Below are positions 10,657-23,098 of a stretch of 64,000 nt of DNA, piece by piece. The notes beneath the pieces were generated by a model. That model saw only the letters and a program-made list of their open reading frames with translations, was not told where the DNA came from and did not search any database. Position 1 is the first letter of the stretch. Every line of letters starts with the position of its first letter. A program made the position numbers and the translations under genes. This DNA comes from Hibiscus mutabilis (Eukaryota; Streptophyta; Magnoliopsida; Malvales; Malvaceae), in the NCBI GenBank assembly GCA_019671005.1, contig CM033752.1, positions 14,136,001-14,200,000 on the forward strand, written 5' to 3'.

Positions 10657-12158
10657 TGTTGGAGTATGCCCAAAGACCAATCATGAGATGGTTGTAAAAA
10701 ACATACTTATTTTATCATTTTTATTAATATAAAGCCATTATTATTTTTTAGTCTCATTCTTTGCATTTATAAATAAACTGAATTATAATAAAGTCCTTAG
10801 AATAATATAGTTATTCTTAAATGTCCTTAGTCGAGTATTATTATGGGCATGGACAACAATAATATATTAAGACTAATATGTAGTTGATTGATGACAAAGT
10901 GTTATCATTGACATGAAGATGTCAAAATCAATACATAAGTATGTGTTAGAGAATGACATATTGGACTGACCCGCTATGAGCATGTTTCTTGGATTATTAT
11001 ATGACAGTCACAACATTGCTCATAGTGATAACTACATGTATGATCCTCAGACTTGAGATCATCATTATTTCAACATCGTGAGTGACATATTTTGATGTGG
11101 TCAAATGTGTGTCGTAACTGACTACACTATAAAGACTAATATTGGATATGTCGCAATCTATGTAGCGGGATATGGTTGATCAAGATAGGATTTGTCCCTC
11201 CTACATAATAGGAGTAATATCATAGGCCACTTGATTGAGTGAGACTAGAAAATGCATGGCCATGCTTGAATAATTTGATATGAGATATCATAGTTATTCA
11301 TTTATAATAGTCTACTCAAGATATCAAGAAATATTAGATGGACTATACAAGTGTGACTATTCCATGACTTGTGTCCGATCTAGATACGAGGACAAAATGA
11401 TGTAATACATGAAAAGAGTTAATCACGAAGGTTATGTCGAACCACGACTTCCTGTAACTTAGGTAGCAATGATGCTTTACTAGATGCCACTCATTGCTTG
11501 TAATATTAGAATTGTTCTAGATATTACTACTAACATTACATGAACCTACAAGGGTCACACCTTATGATTGAAACGAACAAATATCGACTCGATAGCATGT
11601 GTACAAACTTGTTGTACATGTAATAAGTAAAAAAAACTAAGATTATTATAATTATTGTAATTATAGATAATCTTGTTTATAGATTTTAATACTAGATAAT
11701 TATTGTAATTATTCAATACTATTAAAATATATATCTAAAGAAACCTAATTAAAGTAGAATCAGACTCTACATATTTAATTATATTCAGTTAAATATATTG
11801 TATATTTGATGAATCTGAATTTAATTAGAATTAGGTTTTTGAATGCTATATAAAGGCATAAGGTCTAGCAGCCAAAATATGCCTTTTGCGAAAAACCTCT
11901 CTAACAGTTAGAGAAGCAAAATATTGTTTGTTTCTTTCGGGTGGACTGTGTAGAGGTCGGAAAGTTGTTGTGACAACTTGGATTCGATATCGTGCTAGAA
12001 GAATTGGATTCTTCTAACTGCCTGCGATTTTTCAGATTTATTTAAGATAATGTTTCATCCATTTTCACCCCGAATTCGTTCCTCGTACATGAATCACTGG
12101 CGGAATGCGTCAAATAATTTTTTTGCTGCGCCATGGGGTGTACCAGTGTTTCCCAGCA
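10657..12158 (+). repeat. 3' LTR of the Angela-like copia (1502 bp)
   Basis: Begins TGTTGGAGTATGCC directly after the polypurine tract AGTGGGAGAT and ends TTTCCCAGCA. The length fits Angela LTRs. It is followed by X-family LTR sequence; the left copy and the target duplication are outside the window, so the right boundary rests on the TG...CA rule and on the change of sequence family. Confidence 0.85.
11847..11854 (+). promoter_or_regulatory. TATA box of the copia LTR
   Basis: TATATAAA lies 303 bp before the LTR end, followed by GGCATAAGG. Position and context fit the RNA polymerase II promoter of a copia LTR. Confidence 0.65.
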
Positions 12159-13196
12159 CGAGATAGACTCTTTAGGGTCGAGTTAGACTCTACAGAGTCG
12201 GTTCAAACACTACGGTGTTACATAGCACAAAGTGTGCAAGTATGAGGAGCAAAGGGAGTCCTCGAGTACGTACTCATCATTAGACGCTACGACATTGTAG
12301 ACACTACGGTGTCGATTATAATGACTTGTGTACCAAAGTATCATATTATATTGTACTTCGGGCTACAATACATGAAATGCATTTATGCAGGCAGTCAAGT
12401 TAAAAAGCTTAACGTATATTTGATTAATAAAATAAATGTTTGATGATATGATATAAACTGCAATTGGGACTCGCTTACCATTTTGCAAGAACTATATTGC
12501 ACTATTACATGTCAGAGGAATGACTTTGATAAGTCAGTTTTATGCGATTCTATGTTTTTATATAATATACACAATAATTTGTTTTTTTATGTTATTTCTA
12601 TACATTGAAATGCTTTACTTTAATTTATAGTTGCCTCACTAAGTGAATACTTAGCGTGTGTTGTTTCACACGTAGGTTATTGGAACTTAAGGGAAGAGGA
12701 GTCAAGCATGTTGATCAAGCTACAATCTGCCATACGTTAGTAAGACATTCTAATTTATGATATTCTCTAGTGGGCATGTATCAATTTATTCATTAGTTGT
12801 TTTAAAGGTATAAGTTTGATTAATATTTAGATAAATATGAATTTTTAGTATGGTTAAAGAATTACCAGTGATGATATTTAATCGAGTAAAATTTTATTTA
12901 TCGTTTATCGCGTAACGATTTTAAATTCAAGAAAGGGCCTAGGAAGTGTACCTAGTTTTCACCCTGAGTTACATACTTATTTTAATAATTGACTAACATG
13001 TTTATAAACCAATTCAGGGTCAAAACTAGCAATCTGCAAATAGGCTATGAATACTTCGAAAGTTGAGAAAGAGTTATTTTATAAACTAGTTTTATGTCAG
13101 ATGTTTTTAAAAAATTACAAATCTAGAACTCTGTTAAATAATATTGTGACATCCTTAATGAGTATTCTACTACGAGTATATGTTAAGGATGTTACA
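12159..13196 (+). repeat. 3' portion of an LTR of family X
   Basis: The segment ends GATGTTACA and is then followed by the interior of gypsy LTR B. It shares the CCTCACTAAGT hairpin block and ACTACGGTGT words with solo LTR J, so X and J are related families. Its 5' part lies beyond the nested copia, outside the window. Whether it is a solo LTR or the 3' LTR of a complete element cannot be seen. No coding region is visible. Confidence 0.75.
12634..12675 (+). promoter_or_regulatory. Hairpin plus pyrimidine plus TAG block in LTR X
   Basis: CCTCACTAAGT GAAT ACTTAGCG forms a 6-bp stem (CTAAGT/ACTTAG). A second stem CGTGTG/CACACG with loop TTGTTT follows, then GTAGG. In J the second stem is CGTGTAA/TTACACG, so base pairs are conserved by paired changes. 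Confidence 0.5.
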
Positions 13197-14858
13197 CACT
13201 TTAAACCCTATGGCTAGCCAACTATATCCGATAGCATTTTACCTCAGCCACTTGCCAATATACTCAATAAAAACCACATTACCTTACTGTTTTACATATG
13301 CATCAATTCAAACCATTTTCCAATACATTAAACCATGTATTCTAGCATTCTCAAAATTCTTTCATAAATCATTTATCATTCTCAATAATCATCACATATG
13401 ATTCATTTGCAACATCTTTCATTTCTAAAACATGGATATAACAGTAGGTAATCAAAATCATAAACATGTGCATGAGATTGTATTTTGCAAAACCAAAAAC
13501 GAGAGAGAGATCAACCAATACTTACTTCCGAGCTTAGATAAGTGATTCAAATTTATTCTAAACTCCCAGCAACCTTCTTCAAACCTTTTGAAAGCAGTAA
13601 AACACGTTTCTACTTACCAACGCCCAAAGCTCTCTTGCCGTTGTGAGAAAGATTCTGCAACCTCTCGAAAAGATAAAGAATCCAACTCTCATACTTTACC
13701 CACTCAAAAATAGAGGATTAATGCACTTCCATGCATCTCTAATTTCCAGCAACCATCAAACACAACTTCGCCTCACTAAAAACCATCAAACGCCTCTCTA
13801 AAACAACCGAAATCATCACCAAACTTCATCTAAACAAACCCCAACCAAAACTTATTGATTTTAACATATTAACAACATCAGTTAACATTTAAAAACATCT
13901 TTATAACATCCTTATACCTCCAGCAACTTTACAACACCGAGATCACTTCAAAATCTAACTATTTACAACCTAGTAAATTAGCAATTCACATAGTTTCGGG
14001 CTTTCTTTAATTAATCTATTCTTACAACATTAAAACAAATCCTATAAGAGATCTAAATCAATTAGATTCTATACAAAATAGATCCATAATAGTGTTTATC
14101 AAATTTTCACATCAAAACTCAATTTAATTACCATATTCATGATTTAATCATAATTCCATAACAAAAATTAGTTGTAAAGGATCAAGAACTTGGGAATTTC
14201 AATAAAGAACCTTTAATTAGAGGATAGAAACAAAAATCACCTCTAATTGTTGATTTCTCCCTTAATTGGCAAAGATTGGATGAAAACTTTAAGAAACCAA
14301 GTAGATTTTGATGTAGAAATCAAATAGGAAATCAAAAGAGATTGATCCATGTGGATTTTGGAATGAAATTGATAGTTTGGCTGCTGAGAAAGTTGAGAGA
14401 AAAGTTGAGAGCAAAATTAGTTATGTGAGAAAATGAATTTGGTTAAATAAAAATCCTTTTTCAATTCTATTTTATTTTAATATTAAAACCTCTTAAAAAC
14501 CTTTTAAAAATAGCCTAAATTAAGGAAAATATGATGAAAAAGTTTGGTTATTTATGCCCTCAAAGATTTTATGTTTTGACCCTTTTATGATTTAGTCACC
14601 AAAAATAGTTTTGAAAACTTTACATTTTAGTCACTGGACCAAAATGTCCCAAAATCAGATTTAATTCCTTCAAATTGAGTTTACCAAAATACTTAAAATA
14701 TTAATTAAGTATTTTCTAGCATTTTTCTATATTTTATTTTAGCCAAAAACAATTTATTAAAATTTAATTCTTGAAACTAGCTCGATTTGCCTAATCCGGT
14801 TCTCCCGAACCATCTAATCGACCTATCTAACATCTAGGCCCAAATTCAGGGCGTTACA
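13197..14858 (-). repeat. 3' LTR of gypsy B, U3 part
   Basis: In element orientation it opens TGTAACGCCCTGAATTTGGG. It aligns to 21367-23048 of the 5' LTR. It is broken at CACTTTAAACCC by the X insertion. No gene is seen; short ORFs are fortuitous. Confidence 0.92.
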
Positions 14859-14880
14859 ACACTCCCATTCTTTAAAATTT

Positions 14881-16290
14881 TCATCCTTGAAATTTAACTA
14901 GAGGAAAAAGGTAAGGAAACTGTTTCAACATGTCCTCATTGCTTTCCCAGGTGGCTTCCTCGACTCCACGATGTCGCCACAACACCTTCACCAACTCTAT
15001 GGTCTTTCCATGAAGAACCTTGCTGCTAGAATCCAGAATTCTCATTGGTTCCTCATCGAAGGTTAAATCCAAATTCAATTCAATCTTCTCAACAGGCATC
15101 ACATGCGAAGGATCTGATCTGTACCTCCGAAGCACTAATACATGGAAAACATCATGTATCTTTTCCAACTCCGCAGGCAACCTCAACTTATAAGCAACTA
15201 GACCAACACGCTCCAACACTTCATAAGGCCCGATGAACCTTAGACTCAACTTGACCTTCTGCCCAAACCTCATCACTTTCTTCCAAGGCAAAACTTTAAG
15301 AAACACACGATCACCAACCGCAAACTCTATCTCCCTACGCTTCAAGTCAGCATATGACTTTTGCCGATACGAAGCTTCCTTCAACCGATCACTAATAAGC
15401 TTCACCTTCTCATTGGTATCCTTCAAAACATCAGGCAAAGAAACATACTTTTTTCCATCCTCCGCCCACAAAGTAGTGTGTGACACCTTCTACCATACAA
15501 TGCTTCATACGGAGCCATTTGGATACTAGCCTGATAACTATTGTTATAGGCAAACTCCACCAAAGGTTACTGCTTCTCCCATGATCCTTGAAAATCAATG
15601 ATGCAACACCATAACATATCCTCCAACACTTAGATAACGCGTTTAGACTGACCATCCATTTGAGGATGATACAAAGTACTGAAGTTCAACTGCGTACTCA
15701 AAGCCTTATGCAAACACTCCCAAAACCTTACTGTAAAGCATATATCTCTATCCGATACTATAGAATTAAGCACCCCATGAACCCTCACAATCTCAGCAAT
15801 ATACAACTCCTCCAACCTATCCAAAGTATACGTTGTATGCACAACCAAGAAATGTGCACACTTCGTAAACCTATCCACAATCAACTATACAAAATTCTTC
15901 TTTGATGGTGTCAAAGGCAAACTGGTCACAAAATCCATGGTAATTCTCTCCCACATCCATTTTGAAATCCTTAACGGTTGCAACAACCCCAAAGAAAACT
16001 AATGCTCAGCCTTAACGCGCTGACATACCATAAAACGAGCAACAAAATCCGCTACATCCTTTTTCAAACCAACCCAGAAATACTCATTTTCAAATCCTGA
16101 TACATCTTGGTACTTCCCAGATGTATAGCAAAAGGACTTGAATGTTCCTCAGTCAAGGAAGTGTGTCTTAACTCCTCATCTTTCGGCAAAACCACTCGAC
16201 TCTTGAAACACAAAACACCTTTATCACTAAAACAAAAATTCGTCTGATTGCCATCCATTATATCCTTGACATCCGGTACCAAAGAATCAT
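14881..16290 (-). pseudogene. Integrase with chromodomain of gypsy B
   Basis: The zinc-binding N-part lies at the high-coordinate end (EEHSSPFAIH near 16140-16170, damaged after KMYQDL). The core is read at 15630-15884: DRFTKCAHFLVVHTTYTLD, SDRDICF (second Asp) and then DGQSKRVI, where the catalytic Glu of the DDE triad is replaced by Lys. A frame change near 15640 and stops separate this from the C-terminal part 14881-15486, which is open: LKRREIEFAVGDRVFLKV, LSLRFIGPYEVLERVG, RRYRSDPSHVMPVE and the chromodomain DEEPMRILD to VKVLWRHRGVEEATWE. The enzyme cannot be active. Confidence 0.93.
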
Positions 16291-16310
16291 CGTTGTTTCT
16301 CCTTGATTAA

Positions 16311-16800
16311 CTACAACAACGATGGCTTCACTTGTAACTCTACCAACAAGCCTTCATCTCGCGTCACACTCAACCGAGCAAACATAGCCCTCAACTTTGC
16401 TGCCACATTCCTACTCAAGGCGTCAGCTACAACATTAGCCTTACCGAGATGATACTCTATCGTCAAATCATAATCCTTGAGCAACTCCAACCATCTCCGT
16501 TGCCTAAGATTCAACTCTCTTTGTGACATCAAATATTTCAGACTCTTGTGATCTGTGTATACAATACACTTCTCCCCATAAAGATAATGCCGCCAAATCT
16601 TTAATGCGAACACCACCACAGCAAACTCAATATCGTGTGAAGGATAGTTGCGCTCATGCACCTTCAACTGTCTAGATGCATAAGTTACAACCTTTCCTCC
16701 TTGCATCAACACACACCCAAACCAACAAAGGACGCATCGCTATAAACTACAAACTCCTTCCCTGACTCAGGTTTAATCAAGACTGGAGCTTACGTCAAAG
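16311..16800 (-). pseudogene. RNase H domain of gypsy B
   Basis: Open from 16712 down to 16311: GGKVVTYASRQLKVHERN, VVVFALKIWRHYLYGEK, YTDHKSLKYLMSQ, RQRRWLELLKDYD and GKANVVADALS. The first catalytic Asp (YSDAS) lies upstream of the open part in another frame near 16740, so a frameshift separates it. The Glu-containing helix reads HDIEFAVVVFALK. A short linker toward integrase follows. Confidence 0.9.
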
Positions 16801-17660
16801 CTTCCTTCAACTTATCGAAAGCTTGTTGTCTACCCTCCGTCCACTCAAAAATTACATCCATTCGCAACAAATTCATCAAAGAAGTAGCAATCTTTGCAAA
16901 ACCATCCACGAAGCATCGATAATATCATGCCAATACTAAGAAACTACAAACTTTTGACATTGACATAAGTTGCTTCCAATTCACCACTACCTCAATCTTC
17001 TGCGGATCTATTCAAGTACCTTCAACTGAAGCAACATGACGAAGAAAACCCACTTGCTTGACACAAAACTCACACCTGCTCAGATCGGCATAAAGCTTAT
17101 TGTCCAACTGAACTTGCAACACAATATGCAAGTGTCGATCGTGATCTTCCTCGGTACAAGAGTACACAAGAATGTCATTGATTAACACTACCACAAATTG
17201 ATCCAAGAATTCGTAGAACACATGATTCATTGTATCCAAGAAAGCAATTGGCGCATTTATCAACCTAAACAGCATCACCAAGAACTCATAATGCCCATAA
17301 CGCGTGCGAGAAGCTATTTTTGGCACGTCCTTATCCTTCACCTGATAATATCTAGACCTCAGATCAATAGCACCCTGAAACTGATCAAACAAATCATTGA
17401 TCCTTGATAAAGGATACTTGTTCTTAATCATCAACTTGTTCAATTGTCGATAATCAATGCATATCTCATCGTGTCATCTTTCTTTTTTACAAACAACATA
17501 GTGCTCCCTACAGTGACACACTAGGCCGAATGAAACATGGTCCAACAACTCATGTAGCTGCGTCTTAAACTCCTTCAATGCCATGCAATACGGTATAATC
17601 GACTCCGGAGTCATATCCTCGTACGTCTCAATCCAAAACCTACCTCTCTATCCAGCGGTA
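16801..17660 (-). pseudogene. Reverse transcriptase of gypsy B
   Basis: The open part 17012-17443 reads KNKYPLSRINDLFDQFQG, RYGHYEFLVMLFRL, then VVVLINDILVYS near 17160-17200. The catalytic box is I-N-D instead of I-D-D, so the first of the two metal-binding aspartates is replaced by Asn. The N-terminal fingers (ending PSVTVGSTM-like decay near 17480-17560) and the thumb beyond 17012 are in other frames. Asp to Asn is the change expected from deamination of methylated cytosine on the opposite strand. Confidence 0.92.
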
Positions 17661-18250
17661 ATCTTGGAAACTCTTCTAGAAACACTCTTGGAAAATTACA
17701 AATAGTACGGATATCTTATACCCACACCTCCTTCATATTTGGATTCATAACATAAGCTAGGTATGCTTGACCCCCATATTCTAACAACTTCCACAATTCT
17801 AATGCCGAAACCACGTTGGGCAATAATTTAACATTCTCGCCCATAACTACCACTTCATAATCCTCAACAAGTTTCAATAAAACTCTCTTAGTCTCAAAAT
17901 CAACTACAGACCTATGTTCAAACAACCAATCTATCACCAAGATTACATCGAAACCATAAAACGACAACTCTATCAAATCAGTCGCAGACACATGACCTTG
18001 AACCATCAAAAGGCATCTCCTATACAACCTCCTAGCAACTACTGTCTCACTAAAAGAACTAGTTACCCGCATACCAACATCTAACACCTCTACAGGTATA
18101 TCAAGCAAACATGCATGTTCGCGCAAGATGTATGAATATGACCAGAATCTATCAAAGAAAGCAATGGTATGGACTACAAAGTAAATGTACCTGTAATCAC
18201 ATCGGTATCATTCTTTCCTTTATAGTGCGTGAAAACCCTCATCGGTCCAC
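17661..18250 (-). pseudogene. Protease domain and linker of gypsy B
   Basis: The active-site segment reads LSLIDSGHIHT near 18130-18165, so DSG is kept. The frame from 18126 downward carries PVEVLDVGMRVTSSFSETV, YRRCLLMVQGHV, LSFYGFDVILVIDWLFEHR (normally GMDWL) and the linker YEVVVMGENVKLLPNVVSA. It leads to RT at the low-coordinate side. Confidence 0.85.
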
Positions 18251-19520
18251 CACCCTCAGGTTGAACTGCTATAGTATGAGCAAATATCCTTTAACTGTCC
18301 TCCGTACGTTGAAAATGTCCTCGATCGTGCCTACGGCCTCTCTATGGCACAACAACAGGTGCAGTAGCTTGTCTTTCCCTATCCAATTGTGGGCAATCAC
18401 GACGAATGTGATCTCGTAATCCACAGCTTCAACATGTACCAAAGGTAACCCAACACTCACCCAAATGTCGCCTACCATATTGCCTACGCTCGGGTACTCC
18501 AACTTAAGTACTCTAACCTTGCTGACCACGCCTAACATTATTCCCTTTATGTTTCTAATTCAGATGATACCTCCTATATCTATGCTTCTTGTATTGGTCT
18601 TTGCCAACATCTGACTCAGCACTCCTTTTCTTCGCAGAAGAATTCCCTGACCGAAAAGACAACCCCAAATTCTGTTATATATCCTTAGCTCAAGAAACTA
18701 GGACATCAAACTCCGTATAATCCATAGCCAACATATAAGTCTTCACCTTCTTAACCAACCCATACTGAAAATGATCGCATCGCTAATGCTCATCAGGAAC
18801 CAGCTCAGGTGCATACTAGCTCAACCGAATGAAGTAAACCTTATACTCAACCACAGATATACTCCCCTGCTCCAAAGCTATGAACTCTCTTTTCTTTTTT
18901 ATCTTGATATCGAGAACCCAAATACTTCTTTCGAAAGGCAGCACAAAAGAATCCTATGTCACATCAATAGGTGACATACCCGTGATATTAGTCGTCCACC
19001 AACTGTAGGCATCTCTCAGAAGCAAAAACACCATGCACCCTAGCTTATGAACATCTGTATACTCCATCTGTCCAAGAACCCTCTCTATGCTACCAAACCA
19101 CTCCTCAACTACTTATAGAGCCAAACCTCTAAACTTAGTACCTCCTAAGCTACGTAAACGCTCCAATAGAAGTCTGGTATTAATAGTTGTTACAAGCACC
19201 GGTGTAGGTACTTGTACCCAGCTATGGCTTCTTGAAATGCTCCAATCATCGCCTAGATCAACTGTGCGTATCACCAAAAATAGGTCCTTAGGTGCCTAAG
19301 GCGCACTAGCTCAGCTTCAGCACCAACAGGAGGAATTGGTGGATGAAGAGGCAACTCATCATTTTTTCCATCCACAACACTCCCCATATAAGCTCTCGTC
19401 TCAGTCTCATCCCGCAAAAATATGAGTCTAAAACATGATAATACAATAAAGTAAAGCAAATAGACCAGTTTGCAGCAAGAATCCAAGTCGTTCATGTTTA
19501 AAAACAAAAATTATTTTGCA
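18251..19520 (-). pseudogene. gag: gag of gypsy B, broken
   Basis: Nucleocapsid knuckle near 18390-18440: the motif keeps both cysteine pairs and His (GLRDHIRRDC) but a TGA replaces the residue after the first Cys. Upstream, the capsid part is spread over several frames between 18550 and 19300. The N-terminal part near 19271-19507 has the proline-rich stretch (DELPLHPPIPPVGAEAE) seen also in D. The true start codon is not clear. Confidence 0.75.
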
Positions 19521-19675
19521 CTAGTAGTAATAAGGCAATGAGTCCCCGAGCTTATACCCCATCATATCACATTTCAAACATAATCTCACAAAATCAAACA
19601 CCGCGCATACCAAACAACAGAATCATACATCAACAATACATCAAACAACCATAACCCATCTCCTAACAATTATAA

Positions 19676-19691
19676 CCTAGCTTTGATACCA
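19676..19691 (-). other. Primer binding site of gypsy B
   Basis: On the minus strand TGGTATCAAAGCTAGG begins five bases inside the LTR. It differs from the initiator tRNA-Met complement at two positions (G to A and C to T). Confidence 0.85.
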
Positions 19692-20106
19692 ACAAATGTA
19701 ACCCTTTGACCATGTCTAGTCCCCAAACCGAACCGAGCGAGCTACATTGGGTTTATCGAGACAAACCCAAAAGAATTACTTAGGAAATTGTCTATTTTTT
19801 TTATCTAAAATCATAATTAGGTCCTAGGTGATCATGCTTGTAATGGTGAAATTTACAACTTAATCGGGCGTTGAATTGACATCAAATTGCACGAGATAAC
19901 ACTTCAGGGACCAAATTCCATTTTTTTGCTAATTAAGAGGACTTCTTTGAAATTAAAGTTACCAAGTTTTAATTAGTTAGGTTTCATGTTCACTGGTTAA
20001 ATTTCAACTTAAAATAATCATCCAAACCTATTTAATTGCATGTTCAAGAAATAAGGACTAAACTGCCAAGAATACAAACTTTAGAATGCATCTCAATAGA
20101 AATAAT

Positions 20107-20395
20107 GGCTAGCGTACGGGTACAAACACTTCTTGTATCACAACGTATGTAAAATACAAAGGCATATCAGTATGGTCCTCAAGCGTACCGATACAGGCAT
20201 GTGTTTTCAAAAATATAGATTCTAGTGGCTAAAGGGCGTACAGATACAGTTGCCCGTGCTCCGACTCCAGGCTTATTTCCTAGCTACGCATACCGATACG
20301 ATTACCAGGCATATCAGTATGCCTAGGAAATTTTTCATAGATTAAGCCGAGATAGGTCTCCGCATACCAATCCCTAAGGACCTGTACCGATACGG
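20107..20395 (-). promoter_or_regulatory. Palindrome dyad array in LTR B
   Basis: ATATCAGTAT (20164) and GTACCGATAC (20185) start 21 bp apart. CATACCGATACG and CATATCAGTATG (20289-20321) form another dyad. Further single copies lie near 20382. The array is more eroded than in A or D but sits at the same distance, about 410-700 bp, from the LTR 3' end. Confidence 0.65.
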
Positions 20396-20800
20396 ACAAA
20401 CCTGTAATGACCTCTTGGTTGAACATATGACACTTGGGCTTAATGTAACCTACTTAAACATTATCTAATCATCATATAACACCTCAAACATCATTTTCAC
20501 AAACATAGGAGTATGGTAAAGGATCATATACAACATATCAAATCCAAGCAATTATCCTATAGGCATGATCTCTATCCAAGCATGCAAAATATTTCCCAAC
20601 CTTTCAAAACCAAACGTTAAGCATCATACAAGTCTAAAACATGACTTGTAGAAACAGGGAGTATCCAAAATAAACCTCCCAATTACAACTTGGTCACATT
20701 GCCTATTATTATTACTATGTATTTGTAAAACCATACTTGAAAAATACTTCGACCCTTGGATCTCCTCTTGCCTACTTGTTGTCCGAAAGTGCTTATTTCT

Positions 20801-20845
20801 CTACATTGATGAGTAAGGAGAGCGTAAGCTATAAGATTAGTGAGG
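20801..20845 (-). promoter_or_regulatory. Hairpin/pyrimidine/AG block in LTR B (eroded)
   Basis: In element orientation CCTCACTAATC ... GCTTACGCTCTCC ... CAATGTAG. Sequence words are shared with A, D and E but the stem is largely lost. Confidence 0.4.
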
Positions 20846-23048
20846 GAATCTCAAAAACACTCATCAATGCATCTAAAACTGTTTTAATTCAAATCATATG
20901 TATAAGTTTCATGCCAAAACCATCTCATGCTTCTACATTCTTTCCCAACATTCACATTTAAATCATTTGCAACACATGTATAATGGATTCTATCATAAAC
21001 CTCAATTTAGGCTTCATATGGCAAAATCTCAAAATAGCAAGCTTAAAGAGCATCTCATGTATAAACCATTTATACAAAACATAATCCATTTCTCATGATA
21101 CATCATCTCATATATTGGCATTCAAGCGACTCAAAAGCAAGTTCCATTCTATTTTATAAAAACACATCAGATACACAGATTTACCAAGTGTTTCCTTCGA
21201 CCACTTTACATACTTCCTCGAACCAGAGCATCCCTCAACGGTTATAACGTATAAATCAACTAGCGGGAGAAAACGGCACACTTAACCCCTCGACTGATGT
21301 GGTTCTCATGGTGGAGAAAGCGACACAATTAACCCCTCGACACACATTAGGCAACTTATTATAGTGCACTTTAAACCCTATGGCTAGCCAATTATATCTA
21401 ATAACATTTTACCTCAGCCACTTGCCAATATACTCAATTAAAACCACATTACCTTACTGTTTTACAAATGCATCAATTCCAACCTTTTTCTAATACATTA
21501 AACCATGTATTCTAGCATTCTCAAAATTATTTCATAAATCATTTACCAGTTTCAATAATTATCATATATGATTCATTTGCAACATCTTTCATTTCTAAAA
21601 CATGCATGTAACAATAGGTAATCAAAATTATAAACATGTGCATAAGATTGTATTTTGCAAAATCGGAAAAGAGAGAGATCAACCAATACTTACATCTGAG
21701 CTTAGATAAGTGTTTCAAACTTATTATAAACTCCAAACAACCTTCTTCAAATCTTTTAAAAGCAGTAAAACACATTTCCACTCACCAAAACCCAAAGCTC
21801 TCTTGCCGTTGCGAGAATCAAGCTTCCGAAGCTTCTGCAACCTCTCCAAAAGCTAAAGGATCCAACTCCCCTACTTTACCCAATCCAAAAAAAAGGATTA
21901 ATGCACTTCCATGCATCTCTAATTTCCAGCAACCATCAAACACAACTTCGCCTCACTAAAAACCATCAAACGCCTTTCTAAAACAACCAAAATCATCACC
22001 AAACTTCATCTAAACAAAGCCCGGGCAAAACATATTGATTTTAACATCATAACAACATCAATTAACATCCAAAAACATATTTATAACATCTTTATACCTC
22101 CAGCAACCTTACAACACCAAGATCACTTCAAAATCTAACTATTTACAACCTAGTAAATTAGCAATTCACATAGTTTCGGGGTTTCTGTAATTAATCACTT
22201 CTTACAACATTAAAACACATCCTATAAGAGATCTAAATCAATTATATTCAATACAAAATAGATCTATAACAGTGTTTATCAAATGTTCACATCAAAACTC
22301 AATTTAATTTTCATATTCATGATTTAATCATAATTCCATAACAATAATCAGTTGTAAATGATCAAGAACTTGAGAATTTCAATAAAGAACCTTTAATTAG
22401 AGTAGAGAAATGAAAATCACCTGTAATTGTTGATTTCTCCCTTAATTGGCAAAGATTGGATGAAAACTTCAAAAAACCAAGTAGATTTTGATGTAGAAAT
22501 CAAAGGAATCAAATAGAAAATAAAAAAGAAGTCAAAAAAGATTGATTCATGTGGATTTTGGAATGAAATTGACAGTTTGGCTGCTGAGATTGTTGAGAGA
22601 AAAGTTAAGAGCAAAATTAGTTACATGAGAAAATGAATTTGGTTAATTAAAAATCCTTTTATCAATTCTATTTTATTTTAATATTAAAAAATCTTAAAAA
22701 ACCTTTTAAAAATAGCCTAAAATAATAGAAAAATCTGATAAAAAATTTTGTTACATATTCTAAGTTTTGACCCTTTTATGATTTAGTCACCAAAAAAGTT
22801 TTGAAAACTTTACATTTTAGTCACCAGACAAAAATGTCCCAAAATCAGATTTAATTCCTTCAAATTGAGTTTACCAAAATACTTAAAATATTAATTAAGT
22901 ATTTTTCTAGCATTTTTCCATATTTTATTTTAGCCAAAAATAATTTATTAAAATTTAATTCCTGAAACTATCTCAAATTACCTAATCTGGTTCTCCTAAA
23001 TTGTCTAATCGACCTATCTAACATCAGGGCCCAATTTAGGGCGTTACA

Positions 23049-23098
23049 CTATGTGACACCGGGCCTTATTCGATGATACTCGAAGAGAGTTGTCGAGT
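23049..23098 (+). repeat. F-type LTR scrap
   Basis: CGGGCCTTATTCGATGATACTCG-like sequence matches 42696-42745 in LTR F closely. It ends abruptly at gag-protease sequence of C, so LTR end, PBS and most of gag have been deleted. Insertion of B cut its left side. Confidence 0.7.

Larger units (their letters stand above)
8494..12158 (+). mobile_element. Ty1/copia element (Angela-like), 3' part only
   Basis: The visible part runs from the middle of integrase through RT and RNase H to a complete 3' LTR. Order IN before RT defines copia. The pol ending and the GTGGGAGAT TGTTGG junction are typical of the Angela group (family knowledge). Gypsy A is inserted in its integrase gene at 8494. The 5' part lies beyond A, left of the window. 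The 3' LTR ends at 12158 inside the LTR of family X. Confidence 0.9.
13197..23048 (-). mobile_element. Ty3/gypsy chromovirus B (Tekay/Del-like), interrupted in its 3' LTR
   Basis: Reads on the minus strand: complete 5' LTR (19697-23048), PBS, gag, protease, RT, RNase H, integrase with chromodomain, PPT, and the U3 part of the 3' LTR (13197-14858). The missing roughly 1.67 kb of that LTR must lie on the other side of the X insertion, left of the window. Several catalytic residues are lost. Right flank CTATG; the matching left flank is outside. Confidence 0.93.
19697..23048 (-). repeat. 5' LTR of gypsy B (3352 bp)
   Basis: On the plus strand it starts TGTAACCCTTTGACC and ends GGGCGTTACA. In element orientation it is TGTAACGCCC ... 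GGGTTACA. The palindrome dyads lie at 20107-20395 and the hairpin block at 20801-20845. Nothing else recognisable; ORFs within it look fortuitous. Confidence 0.92.

Noticed and set aside
20737..21098. ORFs inside LTR B
   Set aside because: They are not conserved in LTRs A, D or E and overlap the hairpin block; chance ORFs.
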